From: Oasisia sp. SBJ-2009
Lineage: Eukaryota; Annelida; Polychaeta; Sabellida; Siboglinidae
Length of the DNA: 64,000 nt
Direction: 5' to 3'
NCBI GenBank assembly: GCA_964017155.1
Contig: OZ024854.1
Location: forward strand, 68,364,254 to 68,428,253
A model generated the notes under the pieces. It did no database searches and was not told where the DNA came from. It saw nothing but the letters and a program-made list of their open reading frames with translations. Below are positions 11,722 to 22,600 of this stretch, piece by piece. The translations under genes and the position numbers were made by a program. How positions within the stretch are numbered: the first letter of the stretch is position 1; every line of letters starts with the position of its first letter.

Positions 11722-12091
11722 ATTTTTTTTTAGGAGAAAGCTTATGAATGACAGTCAAGTTACGATCACACGGGCATTGGCAGGCTGGCGACACGTGCCT
11801 TGTGGATATAGTGTACAGTTTATCATTAGTTGGTTATAATGGTCGCAATTGTTGTTTAGAAATTAGGTCAAAGCCCTCCTGTGTACAGTATGTTTCCACA
11901 GTGGAATGTCTTTTCATAAATAGATCCAAAGTTCGGTGGACGGGTGCCAAATATGCCACACGTGTGTGTTTTTCGTCATCATCTCTACACTGACATCACA
12001 GTGTCACCGTGATCGCCACCACAGGAAGGACATCCACAGTGTCGCTTACTTGTGTCCGGCAGTTGTGTCTTTTGAGGATGGAGGACAGTGG

Positions 12092-12260
12092 ACGCACGCA
12101 AGCACGCATGCACGCACGCACACACACACACACGCACACGCACACGCACACGCACACGCACGCGCACGCACACACACACACACGCACACGCACACGCACA
12201 CGCACACGCACACGCACACGCACACGCACACACACATACACACAGACACACACACACACG

Positions 12261-12301
<41 letters not shown>

Positions 12302-12332
12302 AGACACACACGCACGCACACACACACACACG

Positions 12333-12392
<60 letters not shown>
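12092..12392 (+). repeat. CA/CACACG/GCAC microsatellite
   Basis: About 300 bp of alternating CA with interspersed CG steps. The long frames reading Thr-His or Cys-Val are repeat artefacts. Confidence 0.95.
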
Positions 12393-12400
<8 letters not shown>

Positions 12401-12422
12401 GACTATGCCTTCTTCGTCTTCT

Positions 12423-12562
12423 CTGTCCATGTTCCACTGTCCATGTTCCACTGTCCATGTTCCACTGTCCATGTTCCACTGTCCATGTTCCACTGTCCAT
12501 GTTCCACTGTCCATGTTCCAATGTCCATGTTCCAATGTCCATGTTCCAATGTCCATGTTCCA
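12423..12562 (+). repeat. 14-bp minisatellite, 10 copies
   Basis: The unit is CTGTCCATGTTCCA. Seven copies are identical and the last three share a C-to-A change at the first base, showing the array grew from two sub-variants. Confidence 0.95.
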
Positions 12563-12874
12563 GAGAAACAGGCCGGCGGTGGCCCGAGGTGTCTGCCCTG
12601 AGGTGCATCGCCCGACCCGCAGCTCGCACCATGCGACAAGTCGATGTTTTATCGCTGCGACATTTACAAGGTTGTTGACCTATTTCACACCAGGGGCGCT
12701 GTTGTTTTTCACTATTATCAACAGAAACAAGTGCAGCTGTGTTCATTTTCTAGCGGATATCCGTGTAGTGCAAATGTTTTTCACAGCGCCAAATGTGTGC
12801 TTCTCCTGTACGAAGCAAGAGCTCTTAGCGATCGTCTTCTGTCGTTCTGTGTCCGCGCCACGATCAAGTGTATG

Positions 12875-12925
12875 TAGTCTATCTGTAGTCTACCTGTGGT
12901 CTACTTGTGGTCTACCTGTGGTCAG
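12875..12925 (+). repeat. 11-bp tandem repeat
   Basis: Four and a half copies of a unit close to 'tggtctacctg'. Confidence 0.8.
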
Positions 12926-13203
12926 CAAAATGATTAGGCTTTTCAGTTTAAAATAGATCTTCGTCTCTGCCTCTCCGGTGCTGATTCATCGAACTAATAG
13001 TTTTTGGATCTATATCGCATTTAAACTATTTTGGAATAGAGATCAAAGAATAATCTGACATTTGTATAGGTAAGTAGGCCTCTGTTTCTCTCAACCGCAA
13101 GTTGTAAAATAGGCCTTAATACATACTGCAGACAACGGTATTAGTCCTACATTTTGAATGAACTCACACACGCACGTTCACATAAACACATCACATAGTT
13201 TAT

Positions 13204-13234
13204 TATGGATAGTACACAAATAATGTCATTCCAT
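13204..13234 (+). repeat. Dispersed repeat fragment, copy 2
   Basis: Matches 11691-11721 with two substitutions. Confidence 0.5.
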
Positions 13235-13260
13235 TAAAATCATCTCTCTCTTTCTCTCCG

Positions 13261-13310
13261 TATCTGTATTGTAAGTCTATTTGTGGCAACAAAGCCACCA
13301 GGCGTCGCCT
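13261..13310 (+). repeat. 50-bp dispersed repeat, copy 1
   Basis: Starts 'tatctgtattgtaagtctat' and ends 'gtcgcct'; a second copy is at 13696-13745, about 90 percent alike. Both copies sit beside CT tracts, so they may be parts of a dispersed element carrying its own microsatellite. Confidence 0.65.
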
Positions 13311-13479
13311 GGTAATATAGAATGCACCGAAGCGGAAACTCGGCATCAGACTGAACAAGGTTCCATCTGAATCCGACAGTCCGTAGAGATGTGCTTAACT
13401 GAAGACATCAAGATTGGTGAGTTACTCTTGCAATTAAGCTACCAGTACATTCTGCATCTCCCGGCAACTATACATAAAA

Positions 13480-13480
<1 letters not shown>

Positions 13481-13535
<55 letters not shown>

Positions 13536-13560
13536 TTGCGTGCGTGCGTGCGTGCGTGCG
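13481..13560 (+). repeat. (TG)n then (GCGT)n microsatellite
   Basis: Perfect TG run followed by five GCGT-type units. Confidence 0.95.
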
Positions 13561-13602
13561 AGCGCCTTGCTCTCACTTTCTCTTTCGCTCTCTCTCATTC
13601 CC

Positions 13603-13605
<3 letters not shown>

Positions 13606-13664
<59 letters not shown>
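13606..13664 (+). repeat. (TC)n microsatellite
   Basis: Uninterrupted TC run of about 58 bp. Confidence 0.95.
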
Positions 13665-13668
<4 letters not shown>

Positions 13669-13695
13669 CTCCCCCCCCTTCTCTCTCACTGTCCC

Positions 13696-13745
13696 TATCT
13701 GTATTGTAAGTCTATTTGTGGCACCACGGCCATCAGACGTCGCCT
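13696..13745 (+). repeat. 50-bp dispersed repeat, copy 2
   Basis: Second copy of the 13261-13310 segment. Confidence 0.65.
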
Positions 13746-14157
13746 AATTTAACCATAATCCAGCCGTAGAACGTAAACGACGAAGCACACACGACGTCGG
13801 AGGGCAGCTGTCGAGCGACCATTGAACCTCTGTCTCCTCTCACAGTCGGCAGACTTATAAATAAGACGGCAGCGTCGAGAGAACGGTGCACAAGAATGCG
13901 ACGACGACCCAGCGAACGCCGCCGTGTACGTCTCTGGGCAAACAGAGTTATCACGTCGGCGGTCTGGGCCCACTTCACTGGCCGCGTCCACTCGCCGTCC
14001 ACTCGCCGTCCACTCGCCGCTCTCACAGTCCGCCTGACATCACACTCGGGGCTTATGTAGCAACATCGTGTCGCCTTAAGATGGCTCGAGTGTTCTCTTG
14101 TGAAGACGGACAACTCGACACTCGCCTCTATCTGACTGTGCTTAATGTTTTGTTGTC
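13746..14157. other. CpG-rich intergenic stretch
   Basis: GC- and CpG-rich, with a triple 'gtccactcgcc' repeat near 13988-14020. A 126-codon frame runs on the minus strand but has no recognisable domain. It may be a regulatory island. Confidence 0.3.
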
Positions 14158-14158
14158 A

Positions 14159-14189
<31 letters not shown>

Positions 14190-14236
14190 ATCGCTGTTGT
14201 TGTTATCGCTGTTGTTGTTATCGCTGTTGTTGTTCT
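14158..14236 (+). repeat. (TTG)n with TTATCGCTG interruptions
   Basis: Trinucleotide tract with three regularly spaced TTATCGCTG insertions at 14188, 14203 and 14218 (15-bp period). Confidence 0.9.
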
Positions 14237-14482
14237 CGAGTGGTATTTGTTGGCGACGACGTCGCAGATTATTATTGTAATCATTAAATAGCTGGACTGT
14301 CCACTTGGACTGTCCGTCGATAGTTCTCACGTGGCGACGGTCAGCGCATTCTTATTCTTCCTCAAGGTCGCAGGATGGACTTTTCCGGCCATCTCGTCGA
14401 CTTGTCACCAAGCTCTTGCACACCCTTCCTACACCCACCACCATATTCTCCCTCTCCCTTCTACCTTCACCCCCTCTACCTG

Positions 14483-14670
<188 letters not shown>

Positions 14671-14971
14671 TCTCTGTCTTTGTCCGTCCCTCCTCCCCTT
14701 CCTCCTTCCTACTCTCCCTTCAGTCGGTCGGTGGTTCGGTTGATGTTGTACATTTGACCATCATCCACGAGCCACAAACCACCAGCGACGACCTGACGCA
14801 CTGGGAGAGAGATGCCAAGACTCGGTGACAACTTTGCTTGAAGCAACTCCTTTGCGTCGTCATATCTCGGCAATGAATCACCTCGACACGGAGCTGTCGA
14901 GTCTCTCAGAGCGTTCATCCGGAAACCTGGCGTCGGTACGACCGGGCGAAGCCACGTGACGGGTCGTCATA

Positions 14972-15068
14972 GGCGGACCAAGTGGACGGACAGTGACGTT
15001 ATCGGCGGACTGAGGGGACGGACAGTGACGTCATCGGCGAACTGAGGGGACGGACGGCGACGTCATTA
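14972..15068 (+). repeat. 32-bp tandem repeat carrying CRE-like sites
   Basis: Three 32-bp units start at 14972, 15004 and 15036. Each ends in a CRE or half-CRE (GTGACGTTA, GTGACGTCA, GCGACGTCA). Confidence 0.75.
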
Positions 15069-15120
15069 TCGGGCACTGTTGATTTCGTTGACAAATTGCG
15101 TGAATGTGCATCTTACAAAT

Positions 15121-15128
15121 GCGTGCAT

Positions 15129-15163
<35 letters not shown>

Positions 15164-15381
15164 CACACACTCTCACACTCACACTCACACTCACACTCAC
15201 ACTCACACTCACACTCACACTCACACTCACACTCACACTCACACTCACACTCACACTCACACTCACACTCACACTCACACTCACACTCACACTCACACTC
15301 ACACTCACACTCACACTCACACTCACACTCACACTCACACTCACACTCACACTCACACTCACACTCACACTCACACTCACC
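15121..15381 (+). repeat. (GCAC)n followed by (CACACT)n microsatellite
   Basis: About 45 bp of GCAC units, then about 210 bp (near 35 copies) of the hexamer CACACT. The Glu-Cys and Ser-Val frames through it are artefacts. Confidence 0.95.
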
Positions 15382-15460
15382 CAATCACTAACCCACCCAC
15401 TCACTCACCCACCGCGCCCCGCCCGTCAGCCTCGGTCGCCATCCCGCCGCCCGCCCGCAG

Positions 15461-15731
15461 TGAGCCAGTCTCCAGTAACAAACACCAGCCGCCCTCCCCT
15501 GTACCCTCCCCTGTACCCTCCCTCCCCCGGCCCCGGAGTGCGCCTGTCAGTCGCTACGACTCCCTCTCGTCGAGGACTGTTTACCGCCCGACAGACGCCA
15601 GGGACAACTTCGCACCCGGATGTGGGGAACTGGACAGGGAGATTGGAAGTCAAGGAGACAGATCCCATCAGGCGGGGCTGACTAATAACGGGCAACATGC
15701 GGGTCACGCGTGCGTGCGTGTGTGTGTGTAG
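15461..15731 (+). other. Possible orphan coding exon (Ser/Pro-rich)
   Basis: A pyrimidine-rich run ending CCCGCAG at 15460 is followed by an open frame to TAG at 15729-15731 that reads SEPVSSNKHQPP, then a Pro/Ser/Arg segment with RYDSLSSRTVYRPTDARDNF. The composition resembles a disordered protein tail rather than a microsatellite reading. No upstream exon was found and the last 20 codons run into a GTGC tract, so this may be chance. Confidence 0.2.
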
Positions 15732-15739
15732 GCGTGCGT

Positions 15740-16899
15740 GCGCGTGTGCGCGTGTGCGTGGTAATATATTGCGAGCGTACGTGCGTGTGGGTATATATGT
15801 GCGTGCGTGTGTGCGTGCAAAAACCCGTGTGGACACGGAACAAGGAAAACCACAAGAGAAAATAGACGTGAGGTGACAACTGCACACGTGGCCGTGTGAG
15901 TTGGCGTCCTAGTGTCCTAGATGTGTCAAGTCCCGCGTCTAAATGAAGCCGTACTCGCTGTCATTCACATCGCCAACATCTACGAGCGAAATTGAAAAGG
16001 AATGAATACAGTAAACGGACTCTCTTCTAGTTAACAGTTTAATACCAGTCGCTGCACCAACATGTTCGGTTGCACACTTACCAGTATAAAGTGCCCTACC
16101 CCCGTCTACCCCCTCCCCGCCCCCTCTCCCACCCCCGCTTGACCGACGGAACAAGTGCTCAGTCAGTGCCGTCAATCTCTCGGGACAACCTGTTGCCGAC
16201 AACTGTCGTTAGTGAGAGCGTCAAAGTCCACGAGCCACACTCAGTGCCCGCCCGGCGTAGGGGAGAGCGGCCAGGTTGATGTATGCCGGTGATCTATTCT
16301 CGTGGCGGAATGACATTCTGAATTAAAATATAGAACCATTAGGTGTCTCTTGTTATCACGTGCCCCTGAGTGGGGGACGGGGTCGTTATGTGCGTATGCG
16401 GAGACGACGTCTCTCGTTTCGACCACAATAATGAAGACAATTGCTATGGGGAGGGTAACTATAAAACCGTTGACTTCTTGAAATAGACGGACAGCGAGAC
16501 GGTTTCGAGAAAAAGAGCCACGGGCGAGCGGGTGTGTGTACAGTGTGTACTGTCTATGCGGACGACGAAAGGAGACTTAGCTTTTTCCTGTTCCCGATCG
16601 TTTTTCGTAGAATCAAGGCTACATGTTTTTGTATCGCAGCATGTTGCGCACACTGGTGTGTTTACACACTAGGTCAGGTTAACACCAGTTTGCCATTCTG
16701 TTTTATGAATACCCAAATGGCCATTCAACATGCAACGTAAACTTGTCGTTCGTACCGCAACGATCTAAGTAAACAAATCATAGGACATGATTGTGATTCT
16801 TCAAACACATATTGACAGTCAAATATTAGACACAATGACGTTTGCGATAAACGGTGAAACGATTCTCCAATTCTAACGCAACATTTGAATTTGGATTAT
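15740..16899. other. Intergenic stretch, no gene seen
   Basis: GTGC-rich up to about 15815, then mixed sequence without a recognisable feature. Confidence 0.6.
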
Positions 16900-16905
16900 T
16901 TTATT
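16900..16905 (-). terminator. Candidate polyA signal for the KLF gene
   Basis: AATAAA on the minus strand, about 660 bp past the KLF stop codon. It is the first canonical signal I noticed downstream. Confidence 0.35.
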
Positions 16906-16930
16906 TGGCTTTGTATGTCTGTTTGCTGCA

Positions 16931-17046
16931 ACCACGTGACACCGTATGCCGTCATGTGACACCGTGTGCTGTCACGTGACACCGTGTGCTGTCACGTGAG
17001 ACCGTATGCCGTCATGTGACACCGTGTGCTGTCACGTGACACCGAG
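16931..17046 (+). repeat. 20-bp tandem repeat, six units, each with an E-box
   Basis: Units start at 16931, 16951, 16971, 16991, 17011 and 17031. Each has the form 'gtcacgtgacaccgtgtgct'. Four carry CACGTG and two CATGTG. Part of the array also shows a 60-bp super-period. It lies between the KLF stop and the candidate polyA signal, so it may be in the 3' UTR. Confidence 0.85.
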
Positions 17047-17160
17047 TCTTAACTTCTACACGGTCAAATGTACACTGAAATGTCCGCCACGTGTCGAAGA
17101 AGGAAGTCAACGAGTCATCGCCGTCCTCAGCGTTCTGTGAAATGATATCACACATGCACA

Positions 17161-17200
17161 TCTGTCAGCAGTGATGACATCTGTCAGCAAAGATGACATC
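17161..17200 (+). repeat. 20-bp direct repeat
   Basis: Two copies of 'ctgtcagcagtgatgacat' with one or two changes. Confidence 0.7.
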
Positions 17201-17563
17201 ATCAACAGCCGAAATCTGAAGCACACATTTTGGTGTGCAACCGCATTTTGAGCAGACCAGGAACGACGACTCGTCAGGATGTTAATCATCGGATTCAAAA
17301 CGACAGAAATGTACATAAAACATGCACAACTCACAGACAGCGGGGGTCCGCCGCCTAAAGCACCAAATGGTCCCGTTAGTCAATTAGTTTCTTGGTCCGT
17401 CGCAAGTCCGACTTTCGTTTAATCCAGCTACCGTATTCCAACTGATAAACGACCGCGGCACCGACACTGCACGACATGTTACCGTATTGCATCCGATACA
17501 CGCCACACACCACGTGACGTTCCATTTTCGAAGTTAACTAAAAAGCGTCCGACCCGGCGCAGT

Positions 17564-18766
17564 TCACCCGAGGCGCTTTCTGTGTATCTTGAGGTGCTTG
17601 GCCAAGTGGTCTGACCGCGCGAACCGTTTGTCACATATCTTACACTGGTACGGCTTGACGCCGGAGTGTGAGCGTCTGTGACGGGCCAACTCGTCCGACC
17701 GCGAGAACCGCCAGCCACAGCCGGGCCACGTGCACGCGAACGGCTTCTCCCCCGTGTGCCGCCGTAGGTGGGCCTTCAGGTGCGAGCTCTTGCTGTACAT
17801 CTTGTTACAGCCGGGGTACGTGCAGAAGTGCACCTTCTCATCGGCCTTGTCCGCCGACGGGCGCCCGGCCGTGCGCAGACACGCGTCCGGGTACGGCGCC
17901 GACGACAACGGAGAAGTACCCCTATTATCGCCCTTTAACACATGCCTGCCGCCGGACGTGGCGGGCGCGGTGACAACGCTGGTCGCGCGTCTGTCCAGTG
18001 TCGTGACGGCCTCGCGCCGATGGACGCTGCCACTGATGTGTAGCCGCCGGTGTAACTCCATCGTCGCGTCTGTCGCATTGACGACAGAGGCGACGCATTG
18101 CGGCGGCGCCGGGTGAAAGCGCTGGCGAGTCTGTTCTTGTGCTAGTTGCTGTTGCTGTTGCTGTTGTCTATACTCGTGTTTCTGTTGAGGCTGCCGTTGT
18201 TGTTGTTGTTGGTGTAGCTGCTGTTGTTGCAGCACATGTTGTTGATGCTGCAGTTTTTGCTGTTGTTGCTGCTGCTGCTGCTGCCGTTGTTGTTGTTGTT
18301 GTTGTTGTTGTAGCGTCGGCGACAACGCCAGCGACGACGCGACGCCCGCCGACGACTTGAGACAGTTGTGCGATGACGTCACGCCGCACGTGCACTGCTG
18401 CTGTTCCATGAGGTGGTTGAGTCCCACCCCGAGCACGACGAAGTCGCAGTCGCCGGCGAGACCGCCTTGGTCGCCGTCGAACGCTTCCGTCGCCTCGTCC
18501 CCGTCGCTCGAGCCGAACGCCGCGATGGCGTCGACGTCACTTCCGGTCGACTGGTCATACCTGACGGCCGACGCGTCGTCGTTGAAGTCAACGAGAACCT
18601 GCGAGAAGAGATACTCGGAGTAGAGGTCGCCACCGTCGCCACTCCAGCAGCTGTTGGGACTGCCGCTGCCGCAGCTGCCCTCACTCTCCTCGCCCGACGA
18701 GTTGAGACGCTGCAGGGTCCACTGGGACTTCTCGAGGCCCGAGATCAGCGGAAGTACATCCTCCAT
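17564..18766 (-). CDS. KLF15: Krueppel-like transcription factor, KLF15-like
   Basis: A 400-residue frame with three C-terminal C2H2 zinc fingers: C315/C320/H333/H337, C345/C350/H363/H367 and C375/C378/H391/H395, joined by the 7-residue linkers TGEKPFA and SGVKPYQ. The finger wording ([52 protein letters not shown]) matches the vertebrate KLF15 pattern, not KLF6/7, 9/13 or 10/11. KLFs are nuclear factors binding GC and CACCC boxes; KLF15 controls metabolic genes in vertebrates and nephrocyte fate in Drosophila. The N-terminus is acidic and Ser-rich (about 22-100), and a polyQ tract spans about 153-208. The protein ends five residues after the last histidine, shorter than vertebrate KLF15. Upstream of the ATG the frame stays open to a good acceptor (TTCTGCCCCCGACAG, with the exon starting at 18815), so an upstream exon, coding or not, is likely. 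Confidence 0.92.
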   Translation of the reverse strand: MEDVLPLISGLEKSQWTLQRLNSSGEESEGSCGSGSPNSCWSGDGGDLYSEYLFSQVLVDFNDDASAVRYDQSTGSDVDAIAAFGSSDGDEATEAFDGDQGGLAGDCDFVVLGVGLNHLMEQQQCTCGVTSSHNCLKSSAGVASSLALSPTLQQQQQQQQRQQQQQQQQQKLQHQQHVLQQQQLHQQQQQRQPQQKHEYRQQQQQQQLAQEQTRQRFHPAPPQCVASVVNATDATMELHRRLHISGSVHRREAVTTLDRRATSVVTAPATSGGRHVLKGDNRGTSPLSSAPYPDACLRTAGRPSADKADEKVHFCTYPGCNKMYSKSSHLKAHLRRHTGEKPFACTWPGCGWRFSRSDELARHRRSHSGVKPYQCKICDKRFARSDHLAKHLKIHRKRLG

Positions 18767-18815
18767 GTCGCCGTGATGCGGCTCACGCTCGCTTCCTCCG
18801 CGGGGCGGATCACTC

Positions 18816-19660
18816 CTGTCGGGGGCAGAAGACAGCGTTAGAGAGTGACACTATTATGATAGTATGACAGGAAGTTGGGTCATCAGCAGAGGGCTACATC
18901 GTCGGCTAATATCTGCGGCTCATTTAGCGTAATACATCTATGTGGAACCGGTTGCGTTGGGCTAAATCCTTTGATTTCAACCAGAAGGTATTAGTTTAAT
19001 AGTGGACTTTACATACACAAAATGTTCAATAATGCAATACGGACAGGGAGTAAATGTGATTCTATGCATACACACATTGCGCAAATTAGATTTGAGCTTT
19101 ATAAAACAACAGGTGTTATATATAATTTTATTTATACCAAATTGTGTCTTATAAGGGATTTATCGTGACGCAATTACGTGATTTTGAAGCGGTATGCTGC
19201 AGTGATTCGTCGCGTTGAAATAACCTTTCTAAAAATGTCAGACGATGAGTTAGTTAATGTTCGCGAGTTCCTCGTATTTATGCAGTTTCACGGTTGACAT
19301 TCTCCAGCGCGTGTAGCAATTTGTTTAGCTGAGATACTATTCACATCGGTGGAACAATTACTTGAAATAAAAAGATAGCTAATTCATGCTATACGATGCA
19401 CCCAGAAATGCCCTTAACGTTTGTCTATACTCTGTTACGTTAGCGCGCATAAATGTGCATTCAGGCGGGTTTGTTTCTTAATCGAAACCAAACATGTCAT
19501 CTACCGTGTTCATCCACAAATACAACCCACATGAAACAACAATGGGCCTAGCCCTGTACAGTTGACGCCGATACTAACTGAATGATTCAGTCGCGGTTTT
19601 GCATGAATGAAAGAATGATATAATGAAGTATGAACGAATGAAGGAATGAAAGTTTGAAAG
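18816..19660. other. Intron or 5' flank of the KLF gene
   Basis: AT-rich sequence with no reading frame of note. If the acceptor at 18815/18816 is used, this is the last intron before the main KLF exon. Confidence 0.45.
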
Positions 19661-22600
19661 AATGACAAAATTAAAGTATGAAAGAACGAAAGAACGAAAG
19701 AACGAAAGAACGAAAGAACGAAAGAACGAAAGAACGAAAGAACGAAAGAACGAAAGAAAGAAAGAACGAAAGAACGAAAGAACGAAAGAACGAAAGAACG
19801 AAAGAACGAAAGAACGAAAGAACGAAAGAACGAAAGAACGAAAGAAAGAAAGAACGAAAGAACGAAAGAACGAAAGAATGAAAGAATGAAAGTACGAAAG
19901 AACGAAAGAATGAACGAACGAAAGAACGAAAGAACGAAAGAACGAAAGAACGAAAGAACGAAAGAACGAAAGAACGAAAGAATGAACGAACGAAAGAACG
20001 AAAGAACGAAAGAACGAAAGAACGAAAGTACGAAAGAACGAAAGAACGAAAGAACGAAAGAACGAAAGAATGAAAGTATGAAAGAATGAAAGAATGAACG
20101 AACGAAAGAATGAAAGTATGAAAGTATGAAAGAATGAAAGAACGAAAGAACGAAAGAACGAAAGAACGAAAGAATGAAAGAATGAAAGAACGAAAGAACG
20201 AAAGAATGAAAGAGTGAAAGAATGAAAGAATGAACGAACGAAAGAATGAAAGAATGAAAGAATGAAAGTATGAAAGAATGAAAGAATGAACGAACGAAAG
20301 AATGAAAGAATGAAAGAGTGAAAGAATGAAAGAACGAAAGAACGAAAGAATGAAAGAATGAAAGAGTGAAAGAATGAAAGAATGAAAGAATGAAAGAATG
20401 AAAGAATGAAAGAATGAAAGAACGAAAGAACGAAAGAATGAAAGAATGAAAGAGTGAAAGAATGAAAGAATGAAAGAATGAAAGAATGAAAGAATGAAAG
20501 AATGAAAGAACGAAAGAATGAAAGAATGAAAGAACGAAAGAATGAAAGAATGAAAGAGTGAAAGAATGAAAGAACGAAAGAACGAAAGAACGAAAGAATG
20601 AACGAACGAAAGAACGAAAGAATGAAAGAGTGAAAGAATGAAAGAACGAAAGAACGAAAGAATGAAAGAACGAAAGAATGAAAGAACGAAAGAACGAAAG
20701 AACGAAAGAACGAAAGAATGAAAGAACGAAAGAACGAAAGAACGAAAGAACGAAAGAACGAAAGAACGAAAGAATGAAAGAACGAAAGAACGAAAGAACG
20801 AAAGAACGAAAGAACGAAAGAACGAAAGAACGAAAGAATGAAAGAACGAAAGAACGAAAGAATGAAAGAATGAAAGAATGAACGAACGAAAGAATGAAAG
20901 TATGAAAGTATGAAAGAATGAAAGAACGAAAGAACGAAAGAACGAAAGAACGAAAGAATGAAAGAACGAAAGAACGAAAGAATGAAAGAACGAAAGAATG
21001 AAAGAACGAAAGAACGAAAGAATGAAAGTATGAAAGAATGAAAGAATGAACGAACGAAAGAATGAAAGTATGAAAGAATGAAAGAACGAAAGAACGAAAG
21101 AACGAAAGAACGAAAGAATGAAAGAATGAAAGAACGAAAGAACGAAAGAATGAAAGAGTGAAAGAATGAAAGAATGAACGAACGAAAGAATGAAAGAATG
21201 AAAGAATGAAAGTATGAAAGAATGAAAGAATGAACGAACGAAAGAATGAAAGAATGAAAGAGTGAAAGAATGAAAGAATGAAAGAATGAAAGAATGAAAG
21301 AATGAAAGAATGAAAGAATGAAAGAATGAAAGAATGAAAGAATGAAAGAATGAAAGAATGAAAGAATGAAAGAATGAAAGAATGAAAGAATGAAAGAATG
21401 AAAGAATGAAAGAATGAAAGAACGAAAGAACGAAAGAATGAAAGAATGAAAGAGTGAAAGAATGAAAGAACGAAAGAACGAAAGAATGAAAGAATGAAAG
21501 AGTGAAAGAATGAAAGAACGAAAGAACGAAAGAACGAAAGAATGAACGAACGAAAGAACGAAAGAATGAAAGAGTGAAAGAATGAAAGAACGAAAGAACG
21601 AAAGAATGAAAGAATGAAAGAATGAAAGAATGAAAGTATGAAAGTATGAAAGTATGAAAGAATGAAAGAATGAACGAACGAAAGAATGAAAGAATGAAAG
21701 AATGAACGAACGAAAGAATGAAAGTATGAAAGTATGAAAGAATGAAAGTATGAAAGAACGAAAGAACGAAAGAACGAAAGAACGAAAGAATGAAAGAATG
21801 AAAGAACGAAAGAACGAAAGAATGAAAGAATGAAAGAACGAAAGAATGAAAGAATGAAAGTATGAAAGAATGAAAGAATGAAAGTATGAAAGAATGAAAG
21901 AATGAAAGTATGAAAGAACGAAAGAACGAAAGAACGAAAGAACGAAAGAATGAAAGAATGAAAGAACGAAAGAACGAAAGAATGAAAGAATGAAAGAACG
22001 AAAGAATGAAAGAATGAAAGAATGAAAGAACGAAAGAATGAAAGAATGAAAGAACGAAAGAATGAAAGAATGAAAGAATGAACGAACGAAAGAATGAAAG
22101 TATGAAAGTATGAAAGAATGAAAGTATGAAAGAACGAAAGAACGAAAGAACGAAAGAACGAAAGAATGAAAGAATGAAAGAACGAAAGAACGAAAGAATG
22201 AAAGAATGAAAGAACGAAAGAATGAAAGAATGAAAGTATGAAAGAATGAAAGAATGAAAGTATGAAAGAACGAAAGAACGAAAGAACGAAAGAACGAAAG
22301 AATGAAAGAATGAAAGAACGAAAGAACGAAAGAATGAAAGAATGAAAGAACGAAAGAATGAAAGAATGAAAGAACGAAAGAACGAAAGAATGAAAGAATG
22401 AAAGAACGAAAGAATGAAAGAATGAAAGAATGAAAGAATGAAAGTATGAAAGAACGAAAGAATGAAAGAACGAAAGAATGAAAGAATGAAAGAACGAAAG
22501 AATGAAAGAATGAAAGAATGAAAGAATGAAAGAATGAAAGAATGAAAGAATGAAAGAATGAAAGAACGAAAGAATGAAAGAACGAAAGAATGAAAGAATG

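Noticed and set aside
13733..14113. 126-codon minus-strand frame in CpG-rich sequence
   Set aside because: CpG-rich DNA has few stops. The frame has no family motif and begins inside low-complexity sequence.
16931..17046. CRISPR-like regular spacing of short repeats
   Set aside because: The units are directly adjacent with no unique spacers, and the genome is eukaryotic; this is a minisatellite.
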